A stretch of DNA of 64,000 nt, from positions 31,992-95,991 of the forward strand of contig CAZIKF010000020.1 in assembly GCA_964539825.1 (NCBI GenBank), written 5' to 3'. The notes below the pieces were generated by a model. That model saw nothing but the letters and a program-made list of their open reading frames with translations. It was not told the DNA's origin and searched no databases. Below are positions 34,859 to 44,832 of this stretch, piece by piece. The stretch's first letter is position 1. Each line of letters begins with the position of its first letter. This stretch comes from CAZIKF01 sp964539825. GTDB taxonomy: Bacteria > Muiribacteriota > UBA6191. The position numbers and the translations under genes were made by a program.

Positions 34859-36132
34859 TTTCGAAGATCTTTTTACCAACCTTTTTAATGGGGCTTCTCA
34901 TTTCAACTTTGGTTTCGGAACCCGGTATGGAGGGAATCGAAGTTGAGGGAGACGGGGCTGCTCACGATACTTTCACAATTCAAGAGGATGAAAATCTACA
35001 GAAGCGTCTCCAAAACCTGGCTAAACAACGAGGTAGTTCCTTTTCCAAGCCGGAGTCCCGTGCCGATTCCCTGGTCTTTGTCAGACTTTCCAATCAGTTC
35101 ATCAAAAGACAGCTTTCCAGGGAGAGGGCAGGAGAGACTAAGGGGTATATCCAATCTATTAAGGATCATGCCTACAGCAAGGAACGAATCGCTGCTTATT
35201 CCACCGACGGAAAGACTAAATATTCGATTAGTTGGGGATCCTGGGAAAACTCCCAGGGCAGCCTGGACAAAAGTATGCTCACCGGTTTTCTTTATACAAA
35301 CAAGGATTTCCCCCTCTTTTATCCCAGGGTTCTGGACGCGTATAAGAATGACCGAATATCGGTTCGTTACCCATCTGACTCTCGGGCTGAATTTAGGTTC
35401 CCCCGGGGTAAGATCACCGGGTACATCATCCTGACCCAGATTGACGGCAAGCGTACACCGGTGATTGTCTCGGCGAAGAACCTGGATCTGAAAATGGATT
35501 CCTGGGCTCAAGATGCTCTGGACGCGGCTTTCTTTAAATTCTTTGTATATGATCATCAAAAAGAAATTCTCACAACTAGCGAAATCCATACCTTTCAGAT
35601 TTCCATGACAGACCTGCTCAAAACCTTGAGACAGGTGCGAAATGCTATTTATCGAACCTACCGAACAGGCAGAGAGAACTGGTATGAGCAGGAAGATGGT
35701 GTATACATTGATTATGATAAGCAGTGGAGAGACGCCGATGATTATCGGTACAAGGATGCTCTTTCCAAAAAACTTGCGCAGGTGGATTCCAAACTAAAGG
35801 GTGACAATACCCGTAAACATGTTGCTCTTATTTTTGGACGGAACCGAGTAAAAGATGCCTATGTAGATAGTGTCCATGAAATGGGATACGCGCTGGGAAG
35901 GGTTTCTTCCAAGGGATGGCAGGAGATGAAACATGATCTCACTCCATCTACAGCGGTTCTGGAGCCTTTTACAAAGGCACGCAATGGTATCAATGGCCTG
36001 GTGAAAGTAGTTCGCGAAGAAGAGCCCAAGCATAAGGCTCGTCTGCAGAGTCACCTTAAGGAAACCGGTCTGGTGACCATGGGATTTCTGGACTATTCGG
36101 AGACTACAGCATTTGATGAGGGCCGACGGTAG
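34855..36132 (+). CDS. Secreted protein, family A copy 1
   Basis: A 425-residue exported protein (signal about residues 1-20, MISKIFLPTFLMGLLIS). It is a paralogue of the product at 37317. Both share a domain with a (Y/S)xDG-KKY-type strand, a TGFLYTNKDFP / SGFMFSNDDFP motif, then a strand pair DGKxxPxVVSxKNxxL and a helix with W-x-x-x-AL. The C-terminal part is charged and helical. The gene is coupled (ATGA) to the HExxH protein gene, which suggests a joint role. No known family recognised. Confidence 0.7.
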   Translation: MISKIFLPTFLMGLLISTLVSEPGMEGIEVEGDGAAHDTFTIQEDENLQKRLQNLAKQRGSSFSKPESRADSLVFVRLSNQFIKRQLSRERAGETKGYIQSIKDHAYSKERIAAYSTDGKTKYSISWGSWENSQGSLDKSMLTGFLYTNKDFPLFYPRVLDAYKNDRISVRYPSDSRAEFRFPRGKITGYIILTQIDGKRTPVIVSAKNLDLKMDSWAQDALDAAFFKFFVYDHQKEILTTSEIHTFQISMTDLLKTLRQVRNAIYRTYRTGRENWYEQEDGVYIDYDKQWRDADDYRYKDALSKKLAQVDSKLKGDNTRKHVALIFGRNRVKDAYVDSVHEMGYALGRVSSKGWQEMKHDLTPSTAVLEPFTKARNGINGLVKVVREEEPKHKARLQSHLKETGLVTMGFLDYSETTAFDEGRR

Positions 36133-36208
36133 CTGTCCCCTGTCTCCTTTGATATAATCGGCATGATTCTGGTTTAATTACTTTGCTCCAGAATTATCTG
36201 AGCAAACC

Positions 36209-37207
36209 ATGCTTACAGTTCTTCGCAATACTTATCTATTCTTTTACCTGTTTTCTGCTCTCTCCTTTGCCTACACTGTTGTTCCAGAGGAAGGGGAGAA
36301 GTTAGCCTCGGCACATAACCGTGTATTTGAAGCCTTCACCGAGGAATTTCGCAGCCTAAAACTTGACCCAACTTCTGTAGTTCGACTTCGCAATAGCGCT
36401 CCAAAAGCTTCAGCTCAAGTCCGTGAAAAGCTCAGCAAGGCCCGTTGGCCTTCCTATTATGACACGGTCTTCCGTGCTCAGGAGTTGTGGCAATCCGGTC
36501 CCAGGCCTCAACGGGTGAGTTTGGAAAATCTTCGCATCATCTATTCTCACTTTCTGCACTATTCCTTTTATCTTCAGTATTCGGAAAGTCGGGGTCCTGC
36601 GGGCGAAAAATTTCGGCAAGTAATAAGAAAAATTTCTAAGCGAGCACGTGAGGGCATGGTCCTTGATTCGCTTCGGAATCAGGATGGAGAACCGATTCCT
36701 GTAAAGCAGATTTTGCAGGAGGAAGTTTTGAAACAATATGTGCTTGAAGAAGTCGTTCAATACCTGGTTTTTTGCATGGAGACAGTTGTGGGCTTAGGGT
36801 GGGAGATCTTAGAACGCAATTGGCATCCTGAGTCCTTCTGGTCAGATGGCTTAAAAAAGATCGGCGGGAAAATTATCTTTGAATCGTCGGACGCAGATTC
36901 GCTTTCCGCTCTCAAACATACCAACAGCTATCCGGCACCTATTCTCCTTTTAGGCGATACCGGTCTGGGTATTCCAGATCTGAGAGTACATCTCACTGAG
37001 GAGGAGCGAGCCTTTTTTTTAGAAAACTTTTTGACTCTCAATTTGCCCCTGAGTACCTCGAAATTTGTGTCCAGACTAAATCGAAAGTTTAATTATAGAG
37101 AAAAGCTTAGACTGCGAAGAAGGACCTATCTTGAGAAAAAAAGCTTTGAAGAAAAGGCCTTCAACCCGGGGGAAACCGAGTTTCTTAATCCAGAGGACTT
37201 GAAGTAA
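36209..37207 (+). CDS. Secreted helical protein of unknown function
   Basis: A 332-residue protein with a signal peptide (about residues 1-21, FFYLFSALSFA). The mature part is helical and basic toward the C-terminus, including a run of arginines near residue 300. It stands between the two family A paralogues. A small dyad (ATTCTGG/CCAGAAT) at about 36166-36195 lies just before the start. No known domain was recognised. Confidence 0.65.
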   Translation: MLTVLRNTYLFFYLFSALSFAYTVVPEEGEKLASAHNRVFEAFTEEFRSLKLDPTSVVRLRNSAPKASAQVREKLSKARWPSYYDTVFRAQELWQSGPRPQRVSLENLRIIYSHFLHYSFYLQYSESRGPAGEKFRQVIRKISKRAREGMVLDSLRNQDGEPIPVKQILQEEVLKQYVLEEVVQYLVFCMETVVGLGWEILERNWHPESFWSDGLKKIGGKIIFESSDADSLSALKHTNSYPAPILLLGDTGLGIPDLRVHLTEEERAFFLENFLTLNLPLSTSKFVSRLNRKFNYREKLRLRRRTYLEKKSFEEKAFNPGETEFLNPEDLK

Positions 37208-37316
37208 GCCCCCCTTTCACCGCTTATTTCACAGCGATTCATCTTTTCGGCCAATTGAGCAACTAAAGTGTCTCCGCTTCCGTAGTCATCTCTTAGAGCT
37301 CTTTTAGGAGATTTTT

Positions 37317-38555
37317 TTGTTCTTTTTTCAATTAGTATCTTTTGTATTCTCGTTCTTCATAGGGTCCTTATATGCGGACCATCATCTGAGTTTTGATGGT
37401 TTGCTCAACAACTCCTCAGCCTCTACTGAAAGAGAACCCGCTCGAATTCATGAGGACCATTCTTTAGAAGGTGCGTTAGTAGAACAGGCCCGCCTTGTCC
37501 CTACGGGTTCCTTCAATGATGCGGATCGTAAATTTCTCTTCCTCAAACTTTATCCCGATACAGTGAAGACTTACCTGATCCGGGAAAAGAAAAAGAATGG
37601 AACTACCCAATATAGGGATTGGGTAGAAAATCATGTGGGAAATCGGGAAGGCGTGATGGGATACGCCTCCGATGGAGAAAAAAAGTATCGTCTATTCTAC
37701 GATGAGGAATTCGTAAGAGACCCCAGCAGAGATGTAGCATTTCTGACGAGTATGGTCAGTGGGTTCATGTTTTCCAATGACGACTTTCCCTTCCTCTCAG
37801 GAACTATCCAAAAGAAAATTGAAAGTGGGGAAATCTCAAAAATTCTTTCAAAGAAGAAGGGTAAATGGAACGTGAGCCTTCCACGGCCCAAGGTAAATGC
37901 CTATGTTCTGATTTCCAATGTCGATGGCAAACTTAAACCTATGGTTGTGTCCGGAAAGAACGTGGAACTAATTCTCGAAGCCTGGGTGGATCAAGCTTTG
38001 GAAACTGGTTTTTTACAATACCTGGGATTCGATCAGTCACCTGAATTATTTACAACAAATGATAGATGGCGGCAGCTCTCTCAAAAGCTGGGTTGGATCA
38101 GTACCGAGATGAGCGCAATACTCATGGGTTCCCAAAGAATATTGAAGGATTATCTAAAAGATGAAGATGATCAGCAGGGACCTTTTTTGGAAATTGAATC
38201 ACCCTGGGTAGGTTCAGATCGCTACCGGTTCACTAAAACGCTGAAGGATAAGTTAGATAGTTATTTGAACTTTTTCAAAGGCTCGGATCCCCAGGTTCTG
38301 GTGGGCAGGGTTTTTGGAGAAGAGGAATTTAAGAATTCCCTCGCACGGGCTGTAGACGCATTAGAAAAATCAAAAAATTGGCTTTTCCCAGGCCGTTGGA
38401 AAGACCAGAAGCCTACTCAGAAGATTCTGTCCGGGATTCAATCATTGGATCGAATTCTTTCCGAACTTAAGAAAGTGGCGGATGCAAAGGGTAATTCTCA
38501 CGCAAAAATACTCTCCGATCATCTCGGTGAGCATGGTGCAGTCCTATTTGAATGA
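37317..38555 (+). CDS. Secreted protein, family A copy 2
   Basis: A 412-residue paralogue of the product at 34855. The start is a TTG at 37317, with AGGAG six to seven bases upstream, opening a signal peptide MFFFQLVSFVFSFFIGSLYA. The shared core includes GYASDGEKKY, SGFMFSNDDFP, DGKLKPMVVSGKNVEL and a W-x-DQAL helix, then a TT-x-D segment. The C-terminal region diverges from copy 1. The stop lies one base from the stop of the converging DUF1501 gene, within a small ATGAAT/ATTCAT dyad (38552-38568). Confidence 0.7.
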   Translation: MFFFQLVSFVFSFFIGSLYADHHLSFDGLLNNSSASTEREPARIHEDHSLEGALVEQARLVPTGSFNDADRKFLFLKLYPDTVKTYLIREKKKNGTTQYRDWVENHVGNREGVMGYASDGEKKYRLFYDEEFVRDPSRDVAFLTSMVSGFMFSNDDFPFLSGTIQKKIESGEISKILSKKKGKWNVSLPRPKVNAYVLISNVDGKLKPMVVSGKNVELILEAWVDQALETGFLQYLGFDQSPELFTTNDRWRQLSQKLGWISTEMSAILMGSQRILKDYLKDEDDQQGPFLEIESPWVGSDRYRFTKTLKDKLDSYLNFFKGSDPQVLVGRVFGEEEFKNSLARAVDALEKSKNWLFPGRWKDQKPTQKILSGIQSLDRILSELKKVADAKGNSHAKILSDHLGEHGAVLFE

Positions 38556-38556
38556 A

Positions 38557-40032
38557 TCAAGCATTCATGAAATCCAGGATGGCCGTATCCTCGGATTCCA
38601 GATCTCTGATGGAGTGGAGTGGGAAAACCGCGCTGCCTGCCCCGGGAGAAACCCATTCAGAAATCGTGGCAAATACCCTCTCAAAGGATGTTTTTCCCTG
38701 GATGTCACGATTCCATTCCTCCATTACAGCAATCTCCTCCTGAGGGAAAAGCTCGCCGTATAGCCCTCCCTGAACCTGATTCCCTATCACCAGTACCGAG
38801 TTTCCGCGGCCATGATCCGTTCCCAACCCTCCATTGGACTTCAGTTGCCGGCCAAATTCCCCGCCCAGGACAAATACAAGGTTTTGTAGAGTTAATGGAT
38901 AGTCACTTTGAAGCTGATTGGTTAGTGTATGGAGTCCTTTTTCAACTCCCAGAATCTCCTCCAAACGAATCTCTATGCCCTCCTCCTCGTGTCTTTGTGT
39001 GTCATGAGTGTCAAATCCGTGGACCATCATAGAGACTACATTAAAATCTAAAATATCCTGACATGCGAATCCATAGTATGTGTTCACAAGCTGCCGGGCT
39101 AAGAAATTCAAATGAAGCGGATTCTCACCCCGAATCAAATTTTCAAGACTCTGTGGGCGTCGGGAACCAAAAGAATGATTCTCATTTGAATCACTGATGA
39201 CATAGCCTCCCGCTGGTTCAATTTCTTCTTTGAGACGGCCTTCTACATTAGCACCCAGACTTCTCAAGGCCTGCTCTGTTTGGAGAAAGGAAGAGAAGGT
39301 AGAACCCGATGGGATTAGACTGTTTTTAGCCTGGTAATACTGTTGTAATGTACGAAATACGGCATGCTCAGGATCTGGATTGCTGCTTCCCTCATTCCAG
39401 GAGCCCTTTTTCGTGAAGGAGAAATTCTCCATATTAGGAGCATCTACCAGGTTGGCGTTGCTATGATTTAACTCCACAGTAGGATGGGGGCCATTGCAGA
39501 AGAGCAGAGGCTGCTGCGTAACGGAAAGGATGCGCTTCTGGCTATGATTACTCAGTCTTCCTCCCCAGCCTGAGCGGCAGAGTTCTTGGGCGCGGGCTTC
39601 GTGAACTCCGCTGCTCCAAACCAAAACAGAGTGGGGATGGTCGCGAGTCTCAGAACCTACAACACTATTGATGATGGCTACATTGCCGGCCTGAACCTGT
39701 TGAATCAGCCATCCGGCTTTCTTGAGAATGCCGAAACTGACGGTGCCCAAATTGACCTGTTCGTAGTGTTCTGAAAATAGGTTGGAATGCTCAGCGGAAT
39801 CATCCGCATCTGATTCGAAGATGCTAGCCCTGGCCTTCCAATATGCCAGGCCATATTCGCTAGTAGGAAGAGGAGCGAAAAGGTGGCGAAAATCCGGTCC
39901 ACCCTCAAGCAGGAGATGTACTACAGTTTTTTGAGCATCTGGCACAACAGTGGCGCCAGGCTGGAGCGACAAGAGGTGCATGGAAGACAGCGCCGCAGCA
40001 CCTTGAAGAAACTTTCGTCGATTCAGCCTCAT
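38557..40032 (-). CDS. DUF1501 protein with Tat signal
   Basis: A 491-residue exported protein. The N-terminus MRLNRRKFLQGAAAL is a twin-arginine signal, so the protein is folded before export. The alkaline-phosphatase-like DUF1501 fold is supported by VVHLLLEGGPDFRHLF near the start. The GFDTH-type motif MVHGFDTHDTQ and the GGEFGRQ and GTDHGRGN segments near the C-terminus add support. These usually hold metal ligands in this superfamily. The ATG overlaps the end of the DUF1800 gene by four bases, the usual DUF1800-DUF1501 pair. Confidence 0.9.
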   Translation of the reverse strand: MRLNRRKFLQGAAALSSMHLLSLQPGATVVPDAQKTVVHLLLEGGPDFRHLFAPLPTSEYGLAYWKARASIFESDADDSAEHSNLFSEHYEQVNLGTVSFGILKKAGWLIQQVQAGNVAIINSVVGSETRDHPHSVLVWSSGVHEARAQELCRSGWGGRLSNHSQKRILSVTQQPLLFCNGPHPTVELNHSNANLVDAPNMENFSFTKKGSWNEGSSNPDPEHAVFRTLQQYYQAKNSLIPSGSTFSSFLQTEQALRSLGANVEGRLKEEIEPAGGYVISDSNENHSFGSRRPQSLENLIRGENPLHLNFLARQLVNTYYGFACQDILDFNVVSMMVHGFDTHDTQRHEEEGIEIRLEEILGVEKGLHTLTNQLQSDYPLTLQNLVFVLGGEFGRQLKSNGGLGTDHGRGNSVLVIGNQVQGGLYGELFPQEEIAVMEEWNRDIQGKTSFERVFATISEWVSPGAGSAVFPLHSIRDLESEDTAILDFMNA

Positions 40033-42677
40033 TGCCCCTCCTGGGCAAACATAAAGGGAGTGGCTGCGATGAAGCTAAGAGCTAATCCTATGCGACTATT
40101 ATCATCCCAACGTTTCTGATTTCGGTTGTCTCTGTAGTCGCTCAAATACTCCAATTCGCTGGCGGCCAGTTCTAGAAAGGTGCTCTGAAGGTCGGTGTCT
40201 TCCTCAATCTCAGAAGACGTGTAAACTCGTCCGGTGTCCGAAGGGTCGGCTATACCGGAAAAGTCCTTTCCCTGCGCAAGGAGCGCATAGACCTGGGCTC
40301 GTTCGAGTGTCTGGAAATTCTTCAGACCATCAGCAATCAGCCGCTGCCAGAGCCACTCACCCACCTTAGCCACTTCATATTTGCCTGAATCAGTTGTGGG
40401 GACCAATGCTCCCCAGTCTCTTTCCCAGGCTTGCCCGGCGTAGGTTCCATGGGCATCCAAAGTCTCGCCATGTCGGGTCGCGCTTGTATTAAATGCCTCT
40501 TTCAATACTTTTGAACTGGAAGATGCCTCCAAACCAGTCTGTCCTCCAAAGACATTATGAATGGGGCGAAAAAACTCCGCATCTTCAAGAGTTAGGAGCT
40601 TGGCTAGCAAGGAGGTGTCATGGTAGCTGACAAGATTGGAGGTGTGGGTAAGATTGTGGTAGATGAGAATGCGGTCAAAGCTAGTCAAAAATTTGACCCG
40701 AGCAGGTCGATGAAAGGAGGTTGAGATCGCGTAGCTGCGGATAAAATTCAGAAAGTCCTTATCTCCCATACTCGCCCATGCCTGCTGGACTTTAAGCCTG
40801 GTGTCTTCGTCCATGGTGTCATCTGCGAGTGTCTGAATGATGATGAGGGGCAGGTTCCTCAGACTCTCTGGATGTTGAATGTCCAAGTCGATGAGAGATT
40901 CGATCTTCTCCCGGGCGGTGTTTCCTGAAATATTTCCTCCCAGAATTTCAAGTGGCGCCTGGTGGTGTTTTGAAGTTCCATAGGCAATTTCATCTTCTTC
41001 ACCATGAGTGCTCATATCAGTAAGTGCCCGGGCTGTGTGTCGGATGGAAATGAACTCATGGTAGTCCGCGTAAGAATTAAAGGTAGTCAAGGTCGAGGGA
41101 TAGGTACTAAATGCTGGATCTGAAATTGAGGAGTTGCCCAGAATTCCAAAAAATAATTGGTGAATTTCTCGAGCGAAGTCCTCATTGCCAAAGAAGTTCC
41201 CATCTTCATATCGATTGTCATCGTGTTTGTACTGTCTGGCTACAGCCGGTGAGATGGCTGCCGCTCCCATTACTCTCTGGTAAGGAGATCTTGAGACATG
41301 TTCTGTCATGACTCGATCGTAGTACCCGATCAGTTCTTTGGCGCTCAAGTCCTTATCCTGGTTCACTGCTAAATGATAGTTTGTTTCAAAGAGTCCGATT
41401 TTTTTAAAGAATGGATTGAGTCCCCTCTTGGTGGCCGCAGTGATCCAGGTGCAGACAGGGACATTTTCTTCAGTTTCAAGGTCATATTCATGCCTTAAAT
41501 CAAGCTCTATTTCACTGTTGGTGGAAGCCCAGTGGTTAGCAAGGGAGCGCAGTGTTGAATAACGGGTATGGAGTTGATCAGCCTGGGGTGGGGATAATCG
41601 ATAGTTAGCCGGGTAAAGCGTGAGCATCTCCTCAATGGCCTCCTGTGGAGTCATGGCTGCCCAGGCGGCTACCTGGGAATCCGAAGTCAGGCCTCCAAAA
41701 GCAAAGATGTGAAGGACCTTACGAACGGCTGTATCGGTCCAGTTTTCTTCACTTACCGCTTCAAAGAGATCCAGCCTGGGCGCTTTTACGGTACGAAAAT
41801 TGAAAGATAGCTCCTGCTCAAGGGGGATGCCTCGCAGGGACTGAATACTTTGTTGAAGGACGACTGTATAGAGGCTGTCATATTCAAGTTTTTGGGAAAA
41901 GAAAAAGGATAAAACCTCCCCCGCATGCGAAATGGTTCCGGGTATGGTTTCATTTCCAATACGGAGTTGAAGGGATTGTGACGCGATACTGGCTGGTAAA
42001 AGACTCCTCGAAAATCGAAGATCCACCCTGCCCAGGTTTGCCGGCACAGCAGTATCATCCGCCGCTGGAATGTAATTGAGCAAGGTTGGCGCAGGAGAGG
42101 AGTCACCATTTTGGGATTGATTGACCTCAAACTTTTTCGAAACCCCCGAACTCTTTGAATCGCCAGTACCGAATTCGAGTCGGATTCTCACATCCTGACT
42201 GGTGCCCGCCAGATCCTGATCTGAATGCCATAGGATGTTATAGCCTTTCGATTGGGACTCAATTTGTAGAGTCCCGGTCACATTCGAGCTGCTGCTCCAG
42301 GATGTTCCATTATCTGAGGAATAGAAAAATTGAAGTGTAGTTGTCGACTCTGATGAAGCTGTAAAGCTAATCGCGATATCTCCGCCGTTACCACTGATTT
42401 GAAGGCTGTATATTGGATTGGAATGGATCCAGTAGGCACGGTCTGGGTCCAGAAAGTCAAGGTCTTGAAAGTCATCCTGCCGTGGACGATCAAGACGATC
42501 TTTAACCGTCCAGTTTGCCTGTGAATAAGAAAAAATAAGATCCACCTCGGGGTGCAGGCTGAGAAAATCCTCTGCGGAAATCTCCACACCGGGAAGGTTG
42601 TGCCACCCGGATGTGTATGGTTCAGCTCCATCTAGGGAACCAAGGAGGAAAAAGAAGAATAAGATGCTTTGAATCAT
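40029..42677 (-). CDS. DUF1800 protein with N-terminal beta domains
   Basis: A large exported protein, about 882 residues from the ATG at 42677, which opens the signal MIQSILFFFFLLGSLDGA; a longer start at 42737 is possible. After the signal come beta-rich regions. One resembles a bacterial Ig-like domain, with PAADDTAVPANLGRVDLRFSR and FNFRTVK at its end. The C-terminal two thirds is DUF1800, with FxGNEDFAREIHQLFFGI, the conserved NExxAREI element. DUF1800 and DUF1501 proteins occur as pairs in many Gram-negative phyla; their task is unknown. Confidence 0.88.
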   Translation of the reverse strand: MIQSILFFFFLLGSLDGAEPYTSGWHNLPGVEISAEDFLSLHPEVDLIFSYSQANWTVKDRLDRPRQDDFQDLDFLDPDRAYWIHSNPIYSLQISGNGGDIAISFTASSESTTTLQFFYSSDNGTSWSSSSNVTGTLQIESQSKGYNILWHSDQDLAGTSQDVRIRLEFGTGDSKSSGVSKKFEVNQSQNGDSSPAPTLLNYIPAADDTAVPANLGRVDLRFSRSLLPASIASQSLQLRIGNETIPGTISHAGEVLSFFFSQKLEYDSLYTVVLQQSIQSLRGIPLEQELSFNFRTVKAPRLDLFEAVSEENWTDTAVRKVLHIFAFGGLTSDSQVAAWAAMTPQEAIEEMLTLYPANYRLSPPQADQLHTRYSTLRSLANHWASTNSEIELDLRHEYDLETEENVPVCTWITAATKRGLNPFFKKIGLFETNYHLAVNQDKDLSAKELIGYYDRVMTEHVSRSPYQRVMGAAAISPAVARQYKHDDNRYEDGNFFGNEDFAREIHQLFFGILGNSSISDPAFSTYPSTLTTFNSYADYHEFISIRHTARALTDMSTHGEEDEIAYGTSKHHQAPLEILGGNISGNTAREKIESLIDLDIQHPESLRNLPLIIIQTLADDTMDEDTRLKVQQAWASMGDKDFLNFIRSYAISTSFHRPARVKFLTSFDRILIYHNLTHTSNLVSYHDTSLLAKLLTLEDAEFFRPIHNVFGGQTGLEASSSSKVLKEAFNTSATRHGETLDAHGTYAGQAWERDWGALVPTTDSGKYEVAKVGEWLWQRLIADGLKNFQTLERAQVYALLAQGKDFSGIADPSDTGRVYTSSEIEEDTDLQSTFLELAASELEYLSDYRDNRNQKRWDDNSRIGLALSFIAATPFMFAQEGQ

Positions 42678-42799
42678 CTGGAACACCGACGTAATGCCAC
42701 CAAGAATAGTATGAATTGCTCCGAGTCTTTCACGCAAGGGTGCACTCGAAACCCTTCAAGTACTTAGTATGCCTTTTCAGATTAAGAGTCACGGTTTGT

Positions 42800-42849
42800 C
42801 TACTAGATAGTAGGGTGGGGTTGACACTTTTGGAAACTGCGGCTTAGCT
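42800..42849 (+). promoter_or_regulatory. Candidate promoter and operator-like dyad before the amidase operon
   Basis: TTGACA (42821-42826) is a perfect -35 box. At 17-18 bases downstream lies only a weak -10 match (TTAGCT/TAGCTT). A dyad CTACTA-GA-TAGTAG (42800-42813) sits just upstream and could bind a regulator. It would serve the gene starting at 42912. The weak -10 suggests dependence on an activator, which is inference. Confidence 0.4.
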
Positions 42850-42911
42850 TTAAGGTACAGTCTTTTCCCTGAGAAACCAGGAATTTAATTCAGATTGGAA
42901 TTGAGTTGAGT

Positions 42912-43628
42912 ATGAATTTAAGATCACCTCTACAGTTCGATAGCTCCCCTGGATGTACTAGGCTCTTGACGCTTCTGGTAGTCGCGTCCCTGGTTTTTAC
43001 CGGCTGTAATCAGTCAGGGGGGAAAGCTGAGAAGGCCTCCGAAAAATCCTCTTTTAAATGGCATGATCCAAGGCCGGCAGAGGTCTCCCAAGATGGCTCT
43101 GATGATTTCTTTCAAAACCCGGCAGCGAATCCAGAATCTTTAAATCAGGTAGAAACCAATGGGTTTCTGAGTCCTACACAGTCAGTCACCGAGGAGGGTA
43201 CGGCTAATGAGAGTGTTTTCGCTGAAGCACAAAAGGCTCTCGGAGAAAGTTCGCGTAGCGGCCCTGATGGAGGGAATTTGGCATGTGCCTGGATGGTTAA
43301 CAAGATTTTGAAACGGGCGGTGGGGTATAAAGTCAATGGAGATTCAACGACTTCCATGAATCAGGTATTTCAATCCCATATCCGATCCGGAAAAGCACTG
43401 CTGGTCCCAATCAATGATGCGAAACCAGGAGATGTGATCATTTCTCCTACAACCTGGAGCCCAAAGCGCAATACAGGACATGTTGGTATCATAGGAGAAG
43501 GCGGGGATGTATTTTCCAATTCCTCCGGTGCTGCCAAATGGGACAAAAATTATACCGTTGACCGCTGGTTGAACCGCTACCAGAATCAAAAGGGACTACA
43601 GACTTACGTATATAGGATTCTTGTATGA
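42912..43628 (+). CDS. Lipoprotein with Cys-His (NlpC/P60- or CHAP-like) amidase domain, copy 1
   Basis: A 238-residue protein. The N-terminal signal ends in a lipobox FTGC (Cys32), so it is probably a lipid-anchored envelope protein. A low-complexity linker is followed by a C-terminal domain of about 135 residues. The likely nucleophile is Cys125 in NLACAWMVNKIL and the likely base is His190 in NTGHVGIIGE, with AKPGDVIISP before it. This is the layout of papain-like peptidoglycan amidases. The same domain recurs in the product at 46780 with about 70% identity by eye. The stop overlaps the next gene by four bases. Confidence 0.78.
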   Translation: MNLRSPLQFDSSPGCTRLLTLLVVASLVFTGCNQSGGKAEKASEKSSFKWHDPRPAEVSQDGSDDFFQNPAANPESLNQVETNGFLSPTQSVTEEGTANESVFAEAQKALGESSRSGPDGGNLACAWMVNKILKRAVGYKVNGDSTTSMNQVFQSHIRSGKALLVPINDAKPGDVIISPTTWSPKRNTGHVGIIGEGGDVFSNSSGAAKWDKNYTVDRWLNRYQNQKGLQTYVYRILV

Positions 43629-44464
43629 AAATAAGAAAAGTGCACTATTATTTCATTTTAATCAGCATGACACTGAGTGTCGGTTGGACTAAACCCAACA
43701 TGGATTGGGTGGAAGTCCAGGCGCGGGGAGAAAGCATGAAGACCATCGGGGAAATCACCCGGGGAGGGGTAAAATGGTCACTGGTCCGTCATAGTGATGG
43801 TATCGGCGGTGCCTTGTATGTCATGCGCGAAAAGGATGGAAAATCAGAAGTGGTAGGTGGAGATAGTTCCCCATTTCCCCTTTCCAGGTATGGAATAGAG
43901 CCCGAGATAGTATCCCAGCTTGCTGATCTCTATGTTGAGTATGAAATTAACAATTTGGAAGGCGGATTGGAGGCTCTTAAAGAACGGGTGGCTTCCTACA
44001 ATAGACTGCCTCATGATTTGAAGGACGCCTATTCCAAGTATATGGAAGTGGATGCCCTCCCTGTGTACGCGTCTTTGAACCGAGATCTGACAGATATGGT
44101 CGCCGCTTTGAAAGCTGTTGAGAGAGTAAGGGACCAGAAAAAATTGGAAACAGCTCAGCTTCAAAAGCTTGGTCCTCTACTTCCCCATATGATTATTCGA
44201 ATCGCGGATAATCCGCACCAAGAACTGGGTGAGGCGATCTTAAACGCAGTCGCAGCACACCCGGAGAGCTCTTCTCTGCAAGAACTCGCCGCGGTATATG
44301 CAGGTAGACAGCAAGAACATTTTTTAAAGAGTTGGGATCAATTGGATTCCCTGAAGAGACCTCGGGTCTTACAAGCCTTACATGGTGCGATCAGGGCGAG
44401 ACTGGTCGGTACTGTCGTAAAGTCTTCGGTCAAGGATCTCATCCTCTCTCTGTCGAGGAGATGA
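43625..44464 (+). CDS. Exported partner of amidase, copy 1
   Basis: A 279-residue protein with a signal peptide (MKIRKVHYYFILISMTLSVGWT). The N-terminal third is beta-rich, with WSLVRHSDGIGGALYVMRE and VGGDSSPFPLSRYG. The rest is helical, with LPHDLKDAYSKYMEV, IADNP and SSLQELAAVYAGRQ. It is a clear paralogue of the product at 48102, and each copy is coupled (ATGA) to an amidase gene. This is the arrangement of a secreted enzyme with a dedicated inhibitor or chaperone; that role is inference. No known family recognised. Confidence 0.72.
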   Translation: MKIRKVHYYFILISMTLSVGWTKPNMDWVEVQARGESMKTIGEITRGGVKWSLVRHSDGIGGALYVMREKDGKSEVVGGDSSPFPLSRYGIEPEIVSQLADLYVEYEINNLEGGLEALKERVASYNRLPHDLKDAYSKYMEVDALPVYASLNRDLTDMVAALKAVERVRDQKKLETAQLQKLGPLLPHMIIRIADNPHQELGEAILNAVAAHPESSSLQELAAVYAGRQQEHFLKSWDQLDSLKRPRVLQALHGAIRARLVGTVVKSSVKDLILSLSRR

Positions 44465-44832
44465 AGACCTTTCTTTTGGTGAAAAGAGCTTGCCGCCGAA
44501 AAGCAGGTCTGAGTCTTGTGGAGTTACTCATAGCTTTAGGAATTTTTTCCCTGTCAATTGCTTTCGTGCTCGTTATTCTGAGGCAGTCTGTCAGCAGGGT
44601 TGAACATCTCCAGGTAAAGATTTTTTCAAGACTACATGCTGAGCGAATGATCACCAACCTGCCTGAACACAAAGAAAAAGCGTTTTCAGCAGGTCCGGTT
44701 TTGCAATGTGAGTCGATTGAGGAGAAGCTTTTGGGATTCTCGGAGATGATCACAAATTGCACGGGGCCGAGGGGTAAGATCAGCTTCAACAGAGCAGTTC
44801 CTTTTGCGGCCATAGATTGGGGTGAGATCTGA
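44461..44832 (+). CDS. Pseudopilin / minor pilin (GspI/PilV-like)
   Basis: A 123-residue protein. The start is the ATG at 44461, overlapping the previous stop by four bases; an ATG at 44332 lies inside the upstream gene and would bury the pilin signal. MKTFLLVKRACRRKAG is followed by LSLVELLIALGIFSLSIAF. The prepilin peptidase site falls after the glycine, and the +5 glutamate and the hydrophobic helix are present. The small C-terminal part has two cysteines. It belongs to a three-gene pilin-like set placed between the two amidase cassettes. Confidence 0.85.
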   Translation: MKTFLLVKRACRRKAGLSLVELLIALGIFSLSIAFVLVILRQSVSRVEHLQVKIFSRLHAERMITNLPEHKEKAFSAGPVLQCESIEEKLLGFSEMITNCTGPRGKISFNRAVPFAAIDWGEI

